Shown here piece after piece: positions 8,248 through 17,460 of a DNA stretch of 64,000 bases. Location of the stretch: NCBI GenBank assembly GCA_900770385.1, contig CAAGKK010000041.1, positions 67,822-131,821 on the forward strand, read 5' to 3'. The notes beneath the pieces are model-generated. The model worked only from the letters and a program-made list of their open reading frames with translations, ran no database searches and was not told the origin of the DNA. Origin of the DNA: Clostridia bacterium (GTDB lineage Bacteria; Bacillota; Clostridia; TANB77; CAG-508). Position 1 is the stretch's first letter; every line of letters begins with the position of its first letter. A program made the translations under genes and the position numbers.

Positions 8248-8838
8248 ATGAGAATAGGAATTGATATAGATAATACTTTAAATAAAGTACAAGATAAGTT
8301 AAATAAAGCCGCATTTGATTATGCAATTAGTTTAGGTAAAAAAATAGACAACTATGATAATCCGTTAGAAGATATAAAAAATAATGGTGATACATATAAG
8401 AAAAAATTTCAATTTAGTTATGAAGAACTTAAGTATTTCTTAAAGGAAATCCAAGAAGATATCACAAATAATGCTTTACCAAGAGAAAATGTAAAAGAAG
8501 TAATAGATAAACTAAAAGAAGATAGACATGAAATATATATTGTTACAGCAAGAGATTCAGAATTTCATGATGATCCATACAAATTAAGTAAAGATTGGTT
8601 GGATAAAAATAATATTTATTATGATAGATTAATTGTAAATGCTAGAGAAAAAGCATCAGTGTGTAAAAACGAAAATATTGATTTATTTATAGATGATCAA
8701 CTTAACAACTGCTTGAGTGTTGCAAATGTTGGAATAAAAACAATTATGATAACAGATAGAATTTATAATTATAATGAAATAACACAATTACAAAACTGGA
8801 ATGAAATATATAATTACATAAATGAAATGGAGCAATAA
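8248..8838 (+). CDS. HAD-superfamily 5'(3')-nucleotidase-like protein
   Basis: A 196-residue HAD hydrolase. Motif I is GIDIDNTL at residues 3-10 (nucleophile and general acid Asp), motif II is the IVTAR strand near residue 97, a Lys sits around NAREKASVC, and the acidic motif is LFIDDQ near 150. Size and motif spacing fit the NT5C-like deoxyribonucleotidase group. Substrate is unknown. The stop directly abuts the ATG of an MFS transporter, so the two form an operon, possibly for salvage or export of a phosphorylated metabolite. A paralogue lies at 58659. An AGAGGT ribosome site precedes the ATG. Confidence 0.8.
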   Translation: MRIGIDIDNTLNKVQDKLNKAAFDYAISLGKKIDNYDNPLEDIKNNGDTYKKKFQFSYEELKYFLKEIQEDITNNALPRENVKEVIDKLKEDRHEIYIVTARDSEFHDDPYKLSKDWLDKNNIYYDRLIVNAREKASVCKNENIDLFIDDQLNNCLSVANVGIKTIMITDRIYNYNEITQLQNWNEIYNYINEMEQ

Positions 8839-10011
8839 ATGAACAAAATAAAAAATGAAAATAAAATACTAATAATGTTAGCATTTTTTAGTATATCAGT
8901 TGGATTATGGGGGAATTTTAGACAGCTATGGTTACAAGATAATAATTTTTCTGTTACTAACATAAGTAATATAATAAGTATTGGAACATTAATAAGTGTT
9001 ATAGTTATTGCTTTTATTGGAAAATATATAAGCCTAGATAAATTGAAAAATGCACTAGTAATTGTTCTATTAATAAAATTTATAAATATTTTTTTGTTAT
9101 ATTTTTTAAATGGAACAAGTTCTATAGAATTAATTAGATTATCAATAATAATAGATATTGTAACAGAGTTTATAATTATTACAAGTATTTATCCTTTGAT
9201 TACAACATTGTTAAAGTCTGAAACTATTTATAGTAAAAGAAGATTAACAGAGTACTTATTTAGAGACATAGGAATTTTATTTGGTGGAGTATTTATAGGT
9301 AAAAGCATTGCAGGAATAATTATTAATTATAATGTATGTTTATTTATAGCAAATATATTTTTAATTTGTTCATTATTTATATTATTAAATATTAAAATTA
9401 CAAATGTTTCAAATAATGAAGAATATAAGAAGATATCATCAAAATATATTTTTAAAGATAAACTCTTAATATTATATTTAATTTATATGCTAATTGGAAC
9501 AATAGCAATGTCCACAGCATTGGGGCTAAAAATGTTAACATTAACAAATTATTTTAAATTTAGTGATAGTGTAGCAACTAATTACTTATTAGTAATAGGT
9601 TTATTAGCAGATATATTTGGAATAATTGCTTTAAAATATTTAACACCTAAAAATGATTATGTAACATTAACTATAAAATTTGGAATCAGATTTTTAGGAT
9701 ATGTAATAGCATTTGTATCAAATAATATAGTAATTACATTAATTGCAATTACTTGGTCAATTTTTATTTCTACTTCGTATGAAAATATATGTGATGCAGT
9801 ATATATAAATAGATTAGAGAACAAATATCAATTAAGTTTTTCAAATGTATGCCATATTACCAGATTTTTAGGAGAAGCAATAGGCGTATTTTTATGTGGG
9901 TTAATGTATGAACAAGGATTAAGATATATGTTTGGATTATCAGCTTTGTTTATGATATTTCAAATAAGTTTAGCTTATTATATGATATATTTGAGAAATA
10001 AAGAAAATTAA
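8839..10011 (+). CDS. MFS transporter
   Basis: A 390-residue, very hydrophobic protein with about 12 membrane segments, organised in two halves around a charged loop (SNNEEYKKISSK, residues 194-205). The opening SVGLWGNFRQLWLQ resembles LSLGLWEIFKPIWL of the MFS protein at 51720-52904, so the two are related members of one subgroup. It begins on the base following the HAD stop, with the ribosome site inside the upstream gene, which implies translational coupling. Substrate and direction of transport cannot be told. Confidence 0.8.
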   Translation: MNKIKNENKILIMLAFFSISVGLWGNFRQLWLQDNNFSVTNISNIISIGTLISVIVIAFIGKYISLDKLKNALVIVLLIKFINIFLLYFLNGTSSIELIRLSIIIDIVTEFIIITSIYPLITTLLKSETIYSKRRLTEYLFRDIGILFGGVFIGKSIAGIIINYNVCLFIANIFLICSLFILLNIKITNVSNNEEYKKISSKYIFKDKLLILYLIYMLIGTIAMSTALGLKMLTLTNYFKFSDSVATNYLLVIGLLADIFGIIALKYLTPKNDYVTLTIKFGIRFLGYVIAFVSNNIVITLIAITWSIFISTSYENICDAVYINRLENKYQLSFSNVCHITRFLGEAIGVFLCGLMYEQGLRYMFGLSALFMIFQISLAYYMIYLRNKEN

Positions 10012-11045
10012 ATGGAAGGAAAATTATCAGAACTTTTTATACATACAAAAAATAAGTAGGGAATAGGGGAATAAGCTATTTTAAAAAAAGTATAAAATAT
10101 TAAAATAAATTTAAAAACGAAAAAATAAATATATAAAAAATTTATTCTATTAAAATATAAGACAAAAATTTCTTAAAAAGATGAAACTTAAAATTTAGAC
10201 TTAAAATCCAAAATTTAATTAAGATTTAAATTTTTAAATTTTGTGTAAAGTTAATTTTATTATATAAATTTCATAAGCGAACATTTGTTGTGATTGTTTG
10301 TAATAATTTTGTATTATAATTTAACAAATTCATTTGTATATAATATTATAAGTTATAGTTTACAAATCTATAATTTAATTTATATTTATGACACGCTAAA
10401 ATCGATTTTAAGACATTTTTGTAATTAATTAAACAAGTTATATGCTTATGATTAAATGTATAAATTTATAAATCTAGTATTTACTATAAATTTTTAGTAA
10501 AAATACTGATTTTAAGGGATTTATTAAGATGCTTAAAAAAGGCTAAAAAAACGACGCACGAGAATCGATTTTAAGGCGTTTTTAAAATTTAGCAATATAA
10601 CTTGTTGTCCAAAAAATAAACTAAAATATGAATTTAAGAGAATTTGAAGAATTTATAAAAATTTACAAATTATAATATCAAAATTTAAATAAAATAATAA
10701 TATTAGATTAAAATTATATAAGTAAAAAATATTAACACATTAGAATTGATTTTAAGAGTTTTTTATTAAAAAGTAATATACGGTATTATCTATAAAAAAT
10801 TGTTAAAACGAGAGTACATTAAAGAATAGTAAATTTCTAAGAAGAGGTACTTAAAATAAATAATTTCTATTTTTGTCCTACCTTTATTTGCACAAAACTT
10901 TGATTTTGTGCAATGTTGTATAAATAAAAATAGAGCCTAAAAGTCTCCTTTTAAGCTCCACTCCTCTATTCTATATCATTATCATTTTTAAAACTCTTAC
11001 TTGCTTTTTCCAAAAATATCCTAAAATAAAATTTAATTTTATTAC
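10012..11045. other. 1-kb non-coding AT-rich region with degenerate repeats
   Basis: No supported gene. Bases 10051-10135 are a diverged direct copy of 8146-8235, so the HAD-MFS pair is flanked by related sequence. From 10385 to 10770 a motif with core GATTTTAAG occurs four times (near 10400, 10507, 10567 and 10747); three copies have the fuller form AAATCGATTTTAAG or AGAATTGATTTTAAG preceded by an AC-rich start and followed by T-runs. An AACAAGTTATAT/ATATAACTTGTT inverted pair (10433 and 10595) brackets two of them. At 10890-10914 there is a perfect hairpin TTGCACAAAA/TTTTGTGCAA. Confidence 0.6.
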
Positions 11046-12296
11046 TTATTCTACCTGATGTTTACTATATGTTTTCTTTGCACAAATTAATGCTATAACC
11101 ATCATAAAAATATAAGTAATTATAGTCATCATAGGTAAATCAATAACAATATTTCCTAACTTATATGATACCATTTGAGAAAAGTTTGAATAAATCGCAT
11201 TATATGGCATTAAGAATAATATTTTATTTAATATTCCAAAAGCTGACTTTATGCTCAAAAATACTGGTAACATAATAATAGCAATATCTATTACTAATAC
11301 TGTCATAGGATTTTTTAGTTTAGATGACAAGAATAATGTTAATCCCACCATACCAAACAATACTGTATATGAAATCACTATATTATATAAAAGTGACTGG
11401 AAGAATGTTAGTGCGTATGGACTTAATATGTTAGAAAGTTGTATTGGTAAATTTCCTCCATCTGTACCAAACATTAAGAATATTGTTCCTATTGCAAATA
11501 TTAAATATATTGTAAATACTAATGTTGCAAATATATAAGATGCGATTATTTTCGCAGTTACACCTTTACTTTTTCCATACTTTGTGGTTAATAATATTTT
11601 ATCTGTACCATTTTGATACTCTCCTGCAAAAACAGATGCTAAACATATACATATAGCAATTACTCCAAATATAAGTAATTCATAAGTGTTATACAAATTA
11701 GAATATCCATAATAAAAATCATATTCAAATGGTGTTTTTGTGTTATTAGACTTCTCTAACCAATATTCTTTTTCTTGAGGTGTATATTTTTTTCCATCAT
11801 AACTTTGATTTAATTCTTCTTCTATTCTTTGTTGTCTTATTTCATAAAAATCTTTCTGTTCTTTTAAATTTAGATTAAATAATTCAGTTATATAGCTAGT
11901 ATTATAATTTGCATATACACGGTTTATATTTGTTAATAAATCAAGTCTATTATTTAAATATTTATTATAAATTTCAATACTAAAATCCTTTTCTCCATCA
12001 CTATTTGTAATAAGATTATTTGGATCATTATGCAACTCTTGTAATTTTTCTATTTCTTTTATAATCTTTTCATTTGTTAAAGTTCCAGAAATCTCTTTCA
12101 TTTGTTCTTTTCTAACACTAATAGCCTCTTTACCTTTATAAAATTTTCCACTCTTATCTGTTGCTAGAAAATCTTTACCTGCCATAGAAAATAGTAATGT
12201 TATTAAAAACAAACAAACTATGATTACAATAATATTCATTTTTTTATTAAATAATTTCTTTAATTCAAATTTCACTAATGTTCCCATATTGTTCAT
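11046..12296 (-). CDS. ABC-2 type transporter permease
   Basis: A 416-residue membrane protein with one N-terminal membrane segment (about 20-40), a large hydrophilic extracytoplasmic domain (about 45-200, charged, many Lys/Glu/Tyr) and five or six C-terminal membrane segments from about residue 205. This layout is usual for permeases paired with BcrA/NatA-like ATPases. It lies 11 bases after the ATPase gene and is last in a four-gene operon headed by an ECF sigma factor. Likely exports a peptide or lipid-active compound, or senses envelope stress; substrate unknown. Confidence 0.83.
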   Translation of the reverse strand: MNNMGTLVKFELKKLFNKKMNIIVIIVCLFLITLLFSMAGKDFLATDKSGKFYKGKEAISVRKEQMKEISGTLTNEKIIKEIEKLQELHNDPNNLITNSDGEKDFSIEIYNKYLNNRLDLLTNINRVYANYNTSYITELFNLNLKEQKDFYEIRQQRIEEELNQSYDGKKYTPQEKEYWLEKSNNTKTPFEYDFYYGYSNLYNTYELLIFGVIAICICLASVFAGEYQNGTDKILLTTKYGKSKGVTAKIIASYIFATLVFTIYLIFAIGTIFLMFGTDGGNLPIQLSNILSPYALTFFQSLLYNIVISYTVLFGMVGLTLFLSSKLKNPMTVLVIDIAIIMLPVFLSIKSAFGILNKILFLMPYNAIYSNFSQMVSYKLGNIVIDLPMMTIITYIFMMVIALICAKKTYSKHQVE

Positions 12297-12307
12297 TCCT
12301 TTCTTTT

Positions 12308-13180
12308 CTATTTTTCATTATCTTGAAAATATGCTAAATATAAATCTTCTAAATTAGGTTCTATATTAACAGCATTCACATTTGGTTTTTGCCTACTTAC
12401 AATTCTTAATTCTGTTGTATTATTTTCTTGATGAATATTAATAATACAATATTTATGATTCAGCATTTCTACTTCTTTTTTATCATAAGCAACACATTTC
12501 CATACACTGCCTCTTAAATCTTGTAAAAGTTCTTCTGGCGTTCCTGTTAATATCTTTTTACCTGCTTTCATCACAATAATTTCATCTGCAATAAATTCAA
12601 TATCTGATACAATATGAGTTGATAATATTACAATTTTATCTTGTGAAAAACTACTAATTAAGTTTCTAAACTTTACCCTTTCTTTTGGGTCTAGTCCTGC
12701 TGTTGGCTCATCTAAAATTAGAATCTTTGGGTTATTTAACATTGCTTGTGCAATTCCTAATCTTTGTTTCATTCCACCAGAAAATGTCTTTACTTTTTGT
12801 TTTTTTTCATTTTCCAAATTAACTATTTGTAATAACTCATTCACTTTCATTTCAGCCTTTTCTTTTGATAATCCCTTTAATGCAGCAATATACATTAAAA
12901 AATCATAAGCTGTAAAATCTGGATAGTATCCAAAATCTTGTGGTAAATAACCAAGAACTTGTCTGTAATCCTCCCCTAGTTTTTTGATATCTGTTCCATT
13001 ATATTTAATTTGACCAGAAGTTGGATTTTGAATACCACATATCATTCTCATAAGTGTTGTTTTTCCTGCTCCATTTGCACCAAGTAATCCATAAACTCCT
13101 GGTTTTAGTTTTATAGAAACTCTATCCACTGCAATTTTATTTTTATATTGTTTTGTTAGCCTATCTATTGCAAGTTCCAT
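12308..13180 (-). CDS. ABC transporter ATP-binding protein
   Basis: A 290-residue nucleotide-binding subunit. Walker A is GLLGANGAGKTTLMR near residue 32, the Q-loop is GYLPQDFG, the ABC signature is TFSGGMKQRLGIAQA, Walker B is ILILDEPTAGLDP and the switch His is in STHIVSD. A C-terminal extension of about 70 residues is common in the BcrA/NatA export class. The start overlaps the upstream membrane-protein gene by 16 bases, so translation is coupled. Confidence 0.93.
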   Translation of the reverse strand: MELAIDRLTKQYKNKIAVDRVSIKLKPGVYGLLGANGAGKTTLMRMICGIQNPTSGQIKYNGTDIKKLGEDYRQVLGYLPQDFGYYPDFTAYDFLMYIAALKGLSKEKAEMKVNELLQIVNLENEKKQKVKTFSGGMKQRLGIAQAMLNNPKILILDEPTAGLDPKERVKFRNLISSFSQDKIVILSTHIVSDIEFIADEIIVMKAGKKILTGTPEELLQDLRGSVWKCVAYDKKEVEMLNHKYCIINIHQENNTTELRIVSRQKPNVNAVNIEPNLEDLYLAYFQDNEK

Positions 13181-13908
13181 ATATAATCATCCTCCTCTTC
13201 ATAAAATTGATAAACAGCTTTTATAAAATAAAATACTGTTATAATTAATAAACCTAACCATACTAAAACACTTGAAGTTTCATAAACACTAGGAAACTTT
13301 ATATTAATTTTAAATAAAATCGCATTGATTAATAACATTATCGTCATATTTACAATTTCGTTTGACTTATTTTTTAATAAACGCATTGTTAAAATGTTAG
13401 CAACATTGGTTATCATAAATGGCACTAAAAAATAAAGAATTAATACATAACTTTCCTGTTCAAAATGAGTTCCAGTCATAACTGCAAATACTGTCATTAT
13501 ACATAAATTAATAAATGTATTAATTATTAATTTAATTGAAATCAATTCTTTTAAGTCCATTTTACAACTCATTTCAATTTCATACATATTATATTTAAAA
13601 CTTTTCTCTAACTCCATTATTTGAAGAAATGCTAATATTGGCATTACAAGTGATAAAATTAGCCTTGTTTTCTCAAAATTCATAGATTTTATAACTAATA
13701 TTCCTACCAATAATAGAATAAATTGGAAAAGGAAAGTAATTTTACTCATAAAAGGAATATATCTTTTTATCTTTTCAAAATAGCTTTCCTTTACTGTTAT
13801 TTCTGTATTTGCTATTTCCATTTTTAATATTTCTATTGATTGCCTTTTTTTATTTTCATCTATACTTGGCAATTCTCTTTTGTTTAAAATTTTTCTCCAC
13901 TTATCCAT
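13165..13908 (-). CDS. membrane protein between ECF sigma factor and ABC genes, possible anti-sigma
   Basis: A 247-residue protein with a cytoplasmic N-terminus of about 60 charged residues and about six membrane segments. Its position directly after an ECF sigma gene (4 bases) and before the ABC genes is where anti-sigma factors or sensor-permeases are found, and the soluble N-terminus could bind the sigma factor. I see no zinc-type HxxxCxxC anti-sigma motif. No family is recognised. Confidence 0.65.
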   Translation of the reverse strand: MDKWRKILNKRELPSIDENKKRQSIEILKMEIANTEITVKESYFEKIKRYIPFMSKITFLFQFILLLVGILVIKSMNFEKTRLILSLVMPILAFLQIMELEKSFKYNMYEIEMSCKMDLKELISIKLIINTFINLCIMTVFAVMTGTHFEQESYVLILYFLVPFMITNVANILTMRLLKNKSNEIVNMTIMLLINAILFKINIKFPSVYETSSVLVWLGLLIITVFYFIKAVYQFYEEEDDYIWNLQ

Positions 13909-13912
13909 CTAA

Positions 13913-14440
13913 TTAAAAGTCCTCCTTTCCTAAATACCTACTCAATTTTTCTATTCCCTGCTTTAGCCTTGATTTAATGGTAGGGACTTTTTCATCAAGT
14001 ATTTTAGATATATCTTTAATTTTCAAATCTTCATAATACTTCAAAATAATTACTTCTTTTTGTTTTTCTGGTAGCTCTTTTAATGCTTTATCAATTGAAT
14101 TTTTTTGTTCTATTCTTGATAATTCATTAGAATCATTTTCTTTATAAGTTTGATTATCATCTAATTCTTCTAACTCCACTTTATTCTCGTCAAAATAAGT
14201 ATTACATACATTCATTGCTATTGTAATTAAATAACTTTTAAATTTTCCTCTATGTTTATAAGTTCCTATATATTTAATCAATTTCAAGAATATTTCCTGT
14301 GTTAAATCATAAGAAAGTGAGCTATTTCCTGTTTTATAATAACAAAATCTATAAATATCATCATAATATTTCTCAATTAATATCTCTAATAATTCTTTAT
14401 TTCCGTGCTGTATTTTATAGATTAATTCTTTATCTTCCAA
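13913..14440 (-). CDS. ECF-type RNA polymerase sigma factor
   Basis: A 175-residue group 4 sigma factor. Region 2 covers about residues 12-85 (IEKYYDDIYRFCYYKTG, then DLTQEIFLKLIKY, the -10 recognition helix). Region 4 covers 115-170 (LPEKQKEVIILKYYEDLKIKDISKIL followed by an HTH with VPTIKSRLKQGIEKL). The start is TTG with a strong GGAGG site. It heads a minus-strand operon with a membrane protein and an ABC exporter, the usual layout of an envelope-stress or antimicrobial-peptide module that activates itself. Confidence 0.9.
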   Translation of the reverse strand: MEDKELIYKIQHGNKELLEILIEKYYDDIYRFCYYKTGNSSLSYDLTQEIFLKLIKYIGTYKHRGKFKSYLITIAMNVCNTYFDENKVELEELDDNQTYKENDSNELSRIEQKNSIDKALKELPEKQKEVIILKYYEDLKIKDISKILDEKVPTIKSRLKQGIEKLSRYLGKEDF

Positions 14441-14787
14441 GTAAATACCTCCTTTCTTTTATAAACTAGCTTACATATAATATAACCTAAAAAAATATAA
14501 AAAAGATTTAAAATTTTATTAAATTTTTAAATTTTTTCATTTTAATGTTTTATTAATTATAAATTAAATATATATTTTTGTATAATGTGCGATTTTAAAT
14601 TTAAAATATTATTTTATTTCTTCATCTATATCTATTATATTTCTTTTTTTACACTTGCTCTAAATTGGTCGTATTGCTTTGATTTTGCGCAATGTTATGT
14701 TTAAGAATATTCAATTCTTACCTACTTTGTATATAAAAAAATTATTAAGAAAGCTTTAAAAACTCTCTTAATAATTTTTTATTTTTT
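14441..14787. other. intergenic region with rho terminator and a direct repeat
   Basis: No gene seen. Near 14677-14702 the sequence CTTTGATTTTGCGCAATGTT matches CTTTGATTTTGTGCAATGTT at 10899-10918 with one mismatch; the two copies bracket the sigma-ABC operon. At 14739-14779 a long hairpin (TTATTAAGA-AG/CT-CTTAATAA with flanking A and T runs) lies just after the rho stop and should terminate it. Confidence 0.7.
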
Positions 14788-16071
14788 CTATTTTAATATG
14801 TTTTTCATTTTATCTAAAAATTCATCATTATTTTTAGTAGAAATAATTTGATTTATTAATTGTTCTGTTACTTCTATTGTATTTAAATTTGATAAAGCTT
14901 TTCTGATTGAAAATACTGTTTCTAATTCTTTTGGTGTTAATAATAAATCTTCTCTTCTAGTTCCTGATTTATTTATATCTATTGCTGGGAAAATTCGTTT
15001 TTCTGAAAGTTTTCTATCTAAGTGTACTTCCATATTACCTGTACCCTTAAATTCCTCGAAAATCACATCATCCATCCTACTACCTGTTTCTATTAATGCT
15101 GTTGCTAAGATAGTCAAACTACCACCATTTTCTATATTTCTAGCAGCTCCAAAGAATTTTTTTGGTTTATGTAAAGCACTTGGATCTAATCCCCCAGAAA
15201 GTGTTCTTCCAGATGTTGGTATAACTAAGTTATATGCTCTAGCTAGTCTAGTTATACTATCTAATAATATAACAACATCTTTATTTTGTTCTGTTAATCT
15301 TTTTGCCCTTTCTAATACCATTTCTGCTACCTTTACATGATGCTCAGGTAATTCATCAAAAGTTGAATATATTACTTCGCCATTTATAGATCTTTTCATA
15401 TCTGTGACTTCTTCAGGTCTTTCATCTATAAGTAATACAATTAATGTTACTTCTGGGTTATTTTTTGAGATACTATTAGCTATCTTTTTTAATAATGTAG
15501 TTTTTCCAACTTTTGGAGGAGCAACAATCATTCCTCTTTGTCCTTTTCCAACAGGAGACATTAAATCTATTATTCTCATAGCATATTCAGTAGGCACAGT
15601 TTCTAATTTTAGTCTTTCGGTAGGATATATAGGGGTTAAATCATCAAAATTTTTGCGTCTATAAGCGTTTTCAGGAGATTGTCCATTAACTTCTCCAACA
15701 AATATTAGTGCAGGGAATTTTTCTTCTTCCTTAGGCATTCTTGAAATACCTTTAATCATATCTCCTGTATTTAGTTTAAATCTTTTAATTTGAATTGGTG
15801 AAATATAAACATCTTTTGGTGTTGGTAAATAATTTTCACCTCTTAAAAAACCATAACCATCAGGTAGAACTTCTAGTATACCTTCAACAATAGTATCATC
15901 TTCATTTGTTAATTTATATCTTTCAGAATTTTTTTCTGTAACACCATTTGAACTTTTTTGTTCTGATAAAATATTAATTAAGTCTTCTTTTTTTAATTTT
16001 GATATATTTTTTATTTCTTTTTCTTTTGCTAATTCCTTTAATTGAGATAAAGTATACTCTTCTATCCCCAT
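14788..16071 (-). CDS. rho: transcription termination factor Rho
   Basis: A 427-residue hexameric RNA helicase. It has an N-terminal Rho-N helical domain (residues 1-40), a cold-shock-like RNA-binding domain (DGYGFLRGENYLPTPKDVYIS, about 70-110) and a RecA-like motor: Walker A VAPPKVGKTTLLKKIA near 187, Walker B VVILLDSITRLARAYN near 270, the Q-loop TSGRTLSGGLDPSAL and the R-loop GTGNMEVHLDR. Length is normal for Firmicutes. It lies beside sporulation genes on the same strand but is separated from divIC by about 108 bases, and carries its own terminator. Confidence 0.97.
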   Translation of the reverse strand: MGIEEYTLSQLKELAKEKEIKNISKLKKEDLINILSEQKSSNGVTEKNSERYKLTNEDDTIVEGILEVLPDGYGFLRGENYLPTPKDVYISPIQIKRFKLNTGDMIKGISRMPKEEEKFPALIFVGEVNGQSPENAYRRKNFDDLTPIYPTERLKLETVPTEYAMRIIDLMSPVGKGQRGMIVAPPKVGKTTLLKKIANSISKNNPEVTLIVLLIDERPEEVTDMKRSINGEVIYSTFDELPEHHVKVAEMVLERAKRLTEQNKDVVILLDSITRLARAYNLVIPTSGRTLSGGLDPSALHKPKKFFGAARNIENGGSLTILATALIETGSRMDDVIFEEFKGTGNMEVHLDRKLSEKRIFPAIDINKSGTRREDLLLTPKELETVFSIRKALSNLNTIEVTEQLINQIISTKNNDEFLDKMKNILK

Positions 16072-16179
16072 AAGATACCCCCTACTTTATTATTTTTCAT
16101 ATTAATTTAATTTTTTGGAAAAAATAAGAATAAAAATTTATAATAATATAAAGAAAAAATATTAAAAAATATTTTTTCT

Positions 16180-16461
16180 TTATTTATTGATATCAATATA
16201 TACTCGTTCGTTATCTGAATACATGTCCAATTTCTCTCTAGCAATTTTTTCTATATAATCATCTGAATTTAAATTGTCTTTTTCATTAATTAAAGTTTGT
16301 TGATATAATTTTGCAGATTTAATTTTATCTTCATAATAAGCTTGTTGAGAATTATATGAATTTAAAGTTTTTTGTTGATTAATTAATATTATACCAACAT
16401 TTATAAATAAAATTGTTAGACATATTTTTTTTATAAATTTATTTTTAAAGATATTTTTCAT
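16180..16461 (-). CDS. divIC: septum formation initiator DivIC/FtsB family
   Basis: A 93-residue bitopic protein with a basic N-terminus, one membrane helix (about 12-27) and an extracytoplasmic coiled coil (KTLNSYNSQQAYYEDKIKSA) ending in the family block DDYIEKIAREKLDMYSDNE. It would act with FtsL and DivIB at the division site. It follows yabQ and yabP on the same strand, the conserved yabP-yabQ-divIC order of spore-formers. Confidence 0.88.
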   Translation of the reverse strand: MKNIFKNKFIKKICLTILFINVGIILINQQKTLNSYNSQQAYYEDKIKSAKLYQQTLINEKDNLNSDDYIEKIAREKLDMYSDNERVYIDINK

Positions 16462-16543
16462 AAGTAATCACTTTCATACTAAAATTTATATACTCATACG
16501 GAAATACCGTAATTAACTATATTATATTCTTCTACAAATTATA

Positions 16544-17050
16544 CTAAATTCCTTCCTTTTTATCAAGTTTTTTGTTTAATATTTTAATATTTTTTATTTT
16601 ATTAATTAATTTAGTAATATATTTACTAAAATTGATACAAATAAAGTAAATAGGTTTTATAAAGACTTTTTTTAATATAGAAAATATAAAAATAAAAGGC
16701 TTTGTCAAAAAATATATTATTTTATAAATAAATGTTTTTATTATATTTAATATATACACATTTATTTTTATAAAAAAATTGCTAATAAATAACATATATA
16801 TAATACTACCTATACTTATGCCTATAAAAATATAAAATCTTAATTCACCATTATTAAATTTAAATATAAATGCTAAAGTTAGTATACCTGTAAGAAACCA
16901 AAAGAGGATATCTTCAATATATGTAACTATATCTGTAGTTTTAAATGTTTTTCTTAAAATTCTAAAAATATCAAAAATAACACCTATTAATAAGCCTAGA
17001 ATTGTAAATATAAAAAATGAATATAATTGCTCTATATTATTTGAATACAT
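16544..17050 (-). CDS. yabQ: spore cortex biosynthesis protein YabQ
   Basis: A 168-residue membrane protein with four or five membrane segments in the first half and a Lys-rich C-terminal tail. The N-terminal block LYSFFIFTILGLLIGVIFDIF and RKTFKTTDIVTYIEDILFW match the YabQ family, a mother-cell sporulation protein needed for cortex formation. It starts 9 bases after the yabP stop. Together with yabP it supports a sporulating host. Confidence 0.87.
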   Translation of the reverse strand: MYSNNIEQLYSFFIFTILGLLIGVIFDIFRILRKTFKTTDIVTYIEDILFWFLTGILTLAFIFKFNNGELRFYIFIGISIGSIIYMLFISNFFIKINVYILNIIKTFIYKIIYFLTKPFIFIFSILKKVFIKPIYFICINFSKYITKLINKIKNIKILNKKLDKKEGI

Positions 17051-17059
17051 TCAAATCAC

Positions 17060-17356
17060 CTATTTAAAAATTTTACTAAGTAGACTTTCCCCTTTTTTTT
17101 CTAAATCTTTTTGACTATAAGATAAAGATAGTATTTCACCTTCTATAATTACTTCTGATGTATCAAGACTAAGTTTGTTAATTCTTAAATTATCCCCTTT
17201 TACTGTTAATAAGCCTAAATCGGTTTCAACAATAACGATTTGATCATCAAAACTAATAACATCTAATACTCCTGAAATTGATAACTTGTTTCTATTTTCC
17301 AAAAGTAGGTTTTGGATAACATTTGTATTAACCATTTTTCTTTCTTCAGCAGTCAT
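17060..17356 (-). CDS. yabP: sporulation protein YabP
   Basis: A 98-residue YabP/YqfC-family protein: NKLSISGVLDVISFDDQIV, VETDLGLLTVKGDNLRINKL and a final SLDTSEVIIEGEI block. The frame is open further to 17380, but an AAAGGAGTG ribosome site lies just upstream of the ATG at 17356, so I choose that start. It forms a two-gene sporulation unit with yabQ, followed by divIC. Confidence 0.88.
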   Translation of the reverse strand: MTAEERKMVNTNVIQNLLLENRNKLSISGVLDVISFDDQIVIVETDLGLLTVKGDNLRINKLSLDTSEVIIEGEILSLSYSQKDLEKKGESLLSKIFK

Positions 17357-17460
17357 AAATATCACTCCTTTTGTAAACATATATAGAATATATATTCAGG
17401 TTTCACATAAAATATAACTAAAAAAGAAAATAAAGGTTGATTTTAATTAAATTATTGCTT

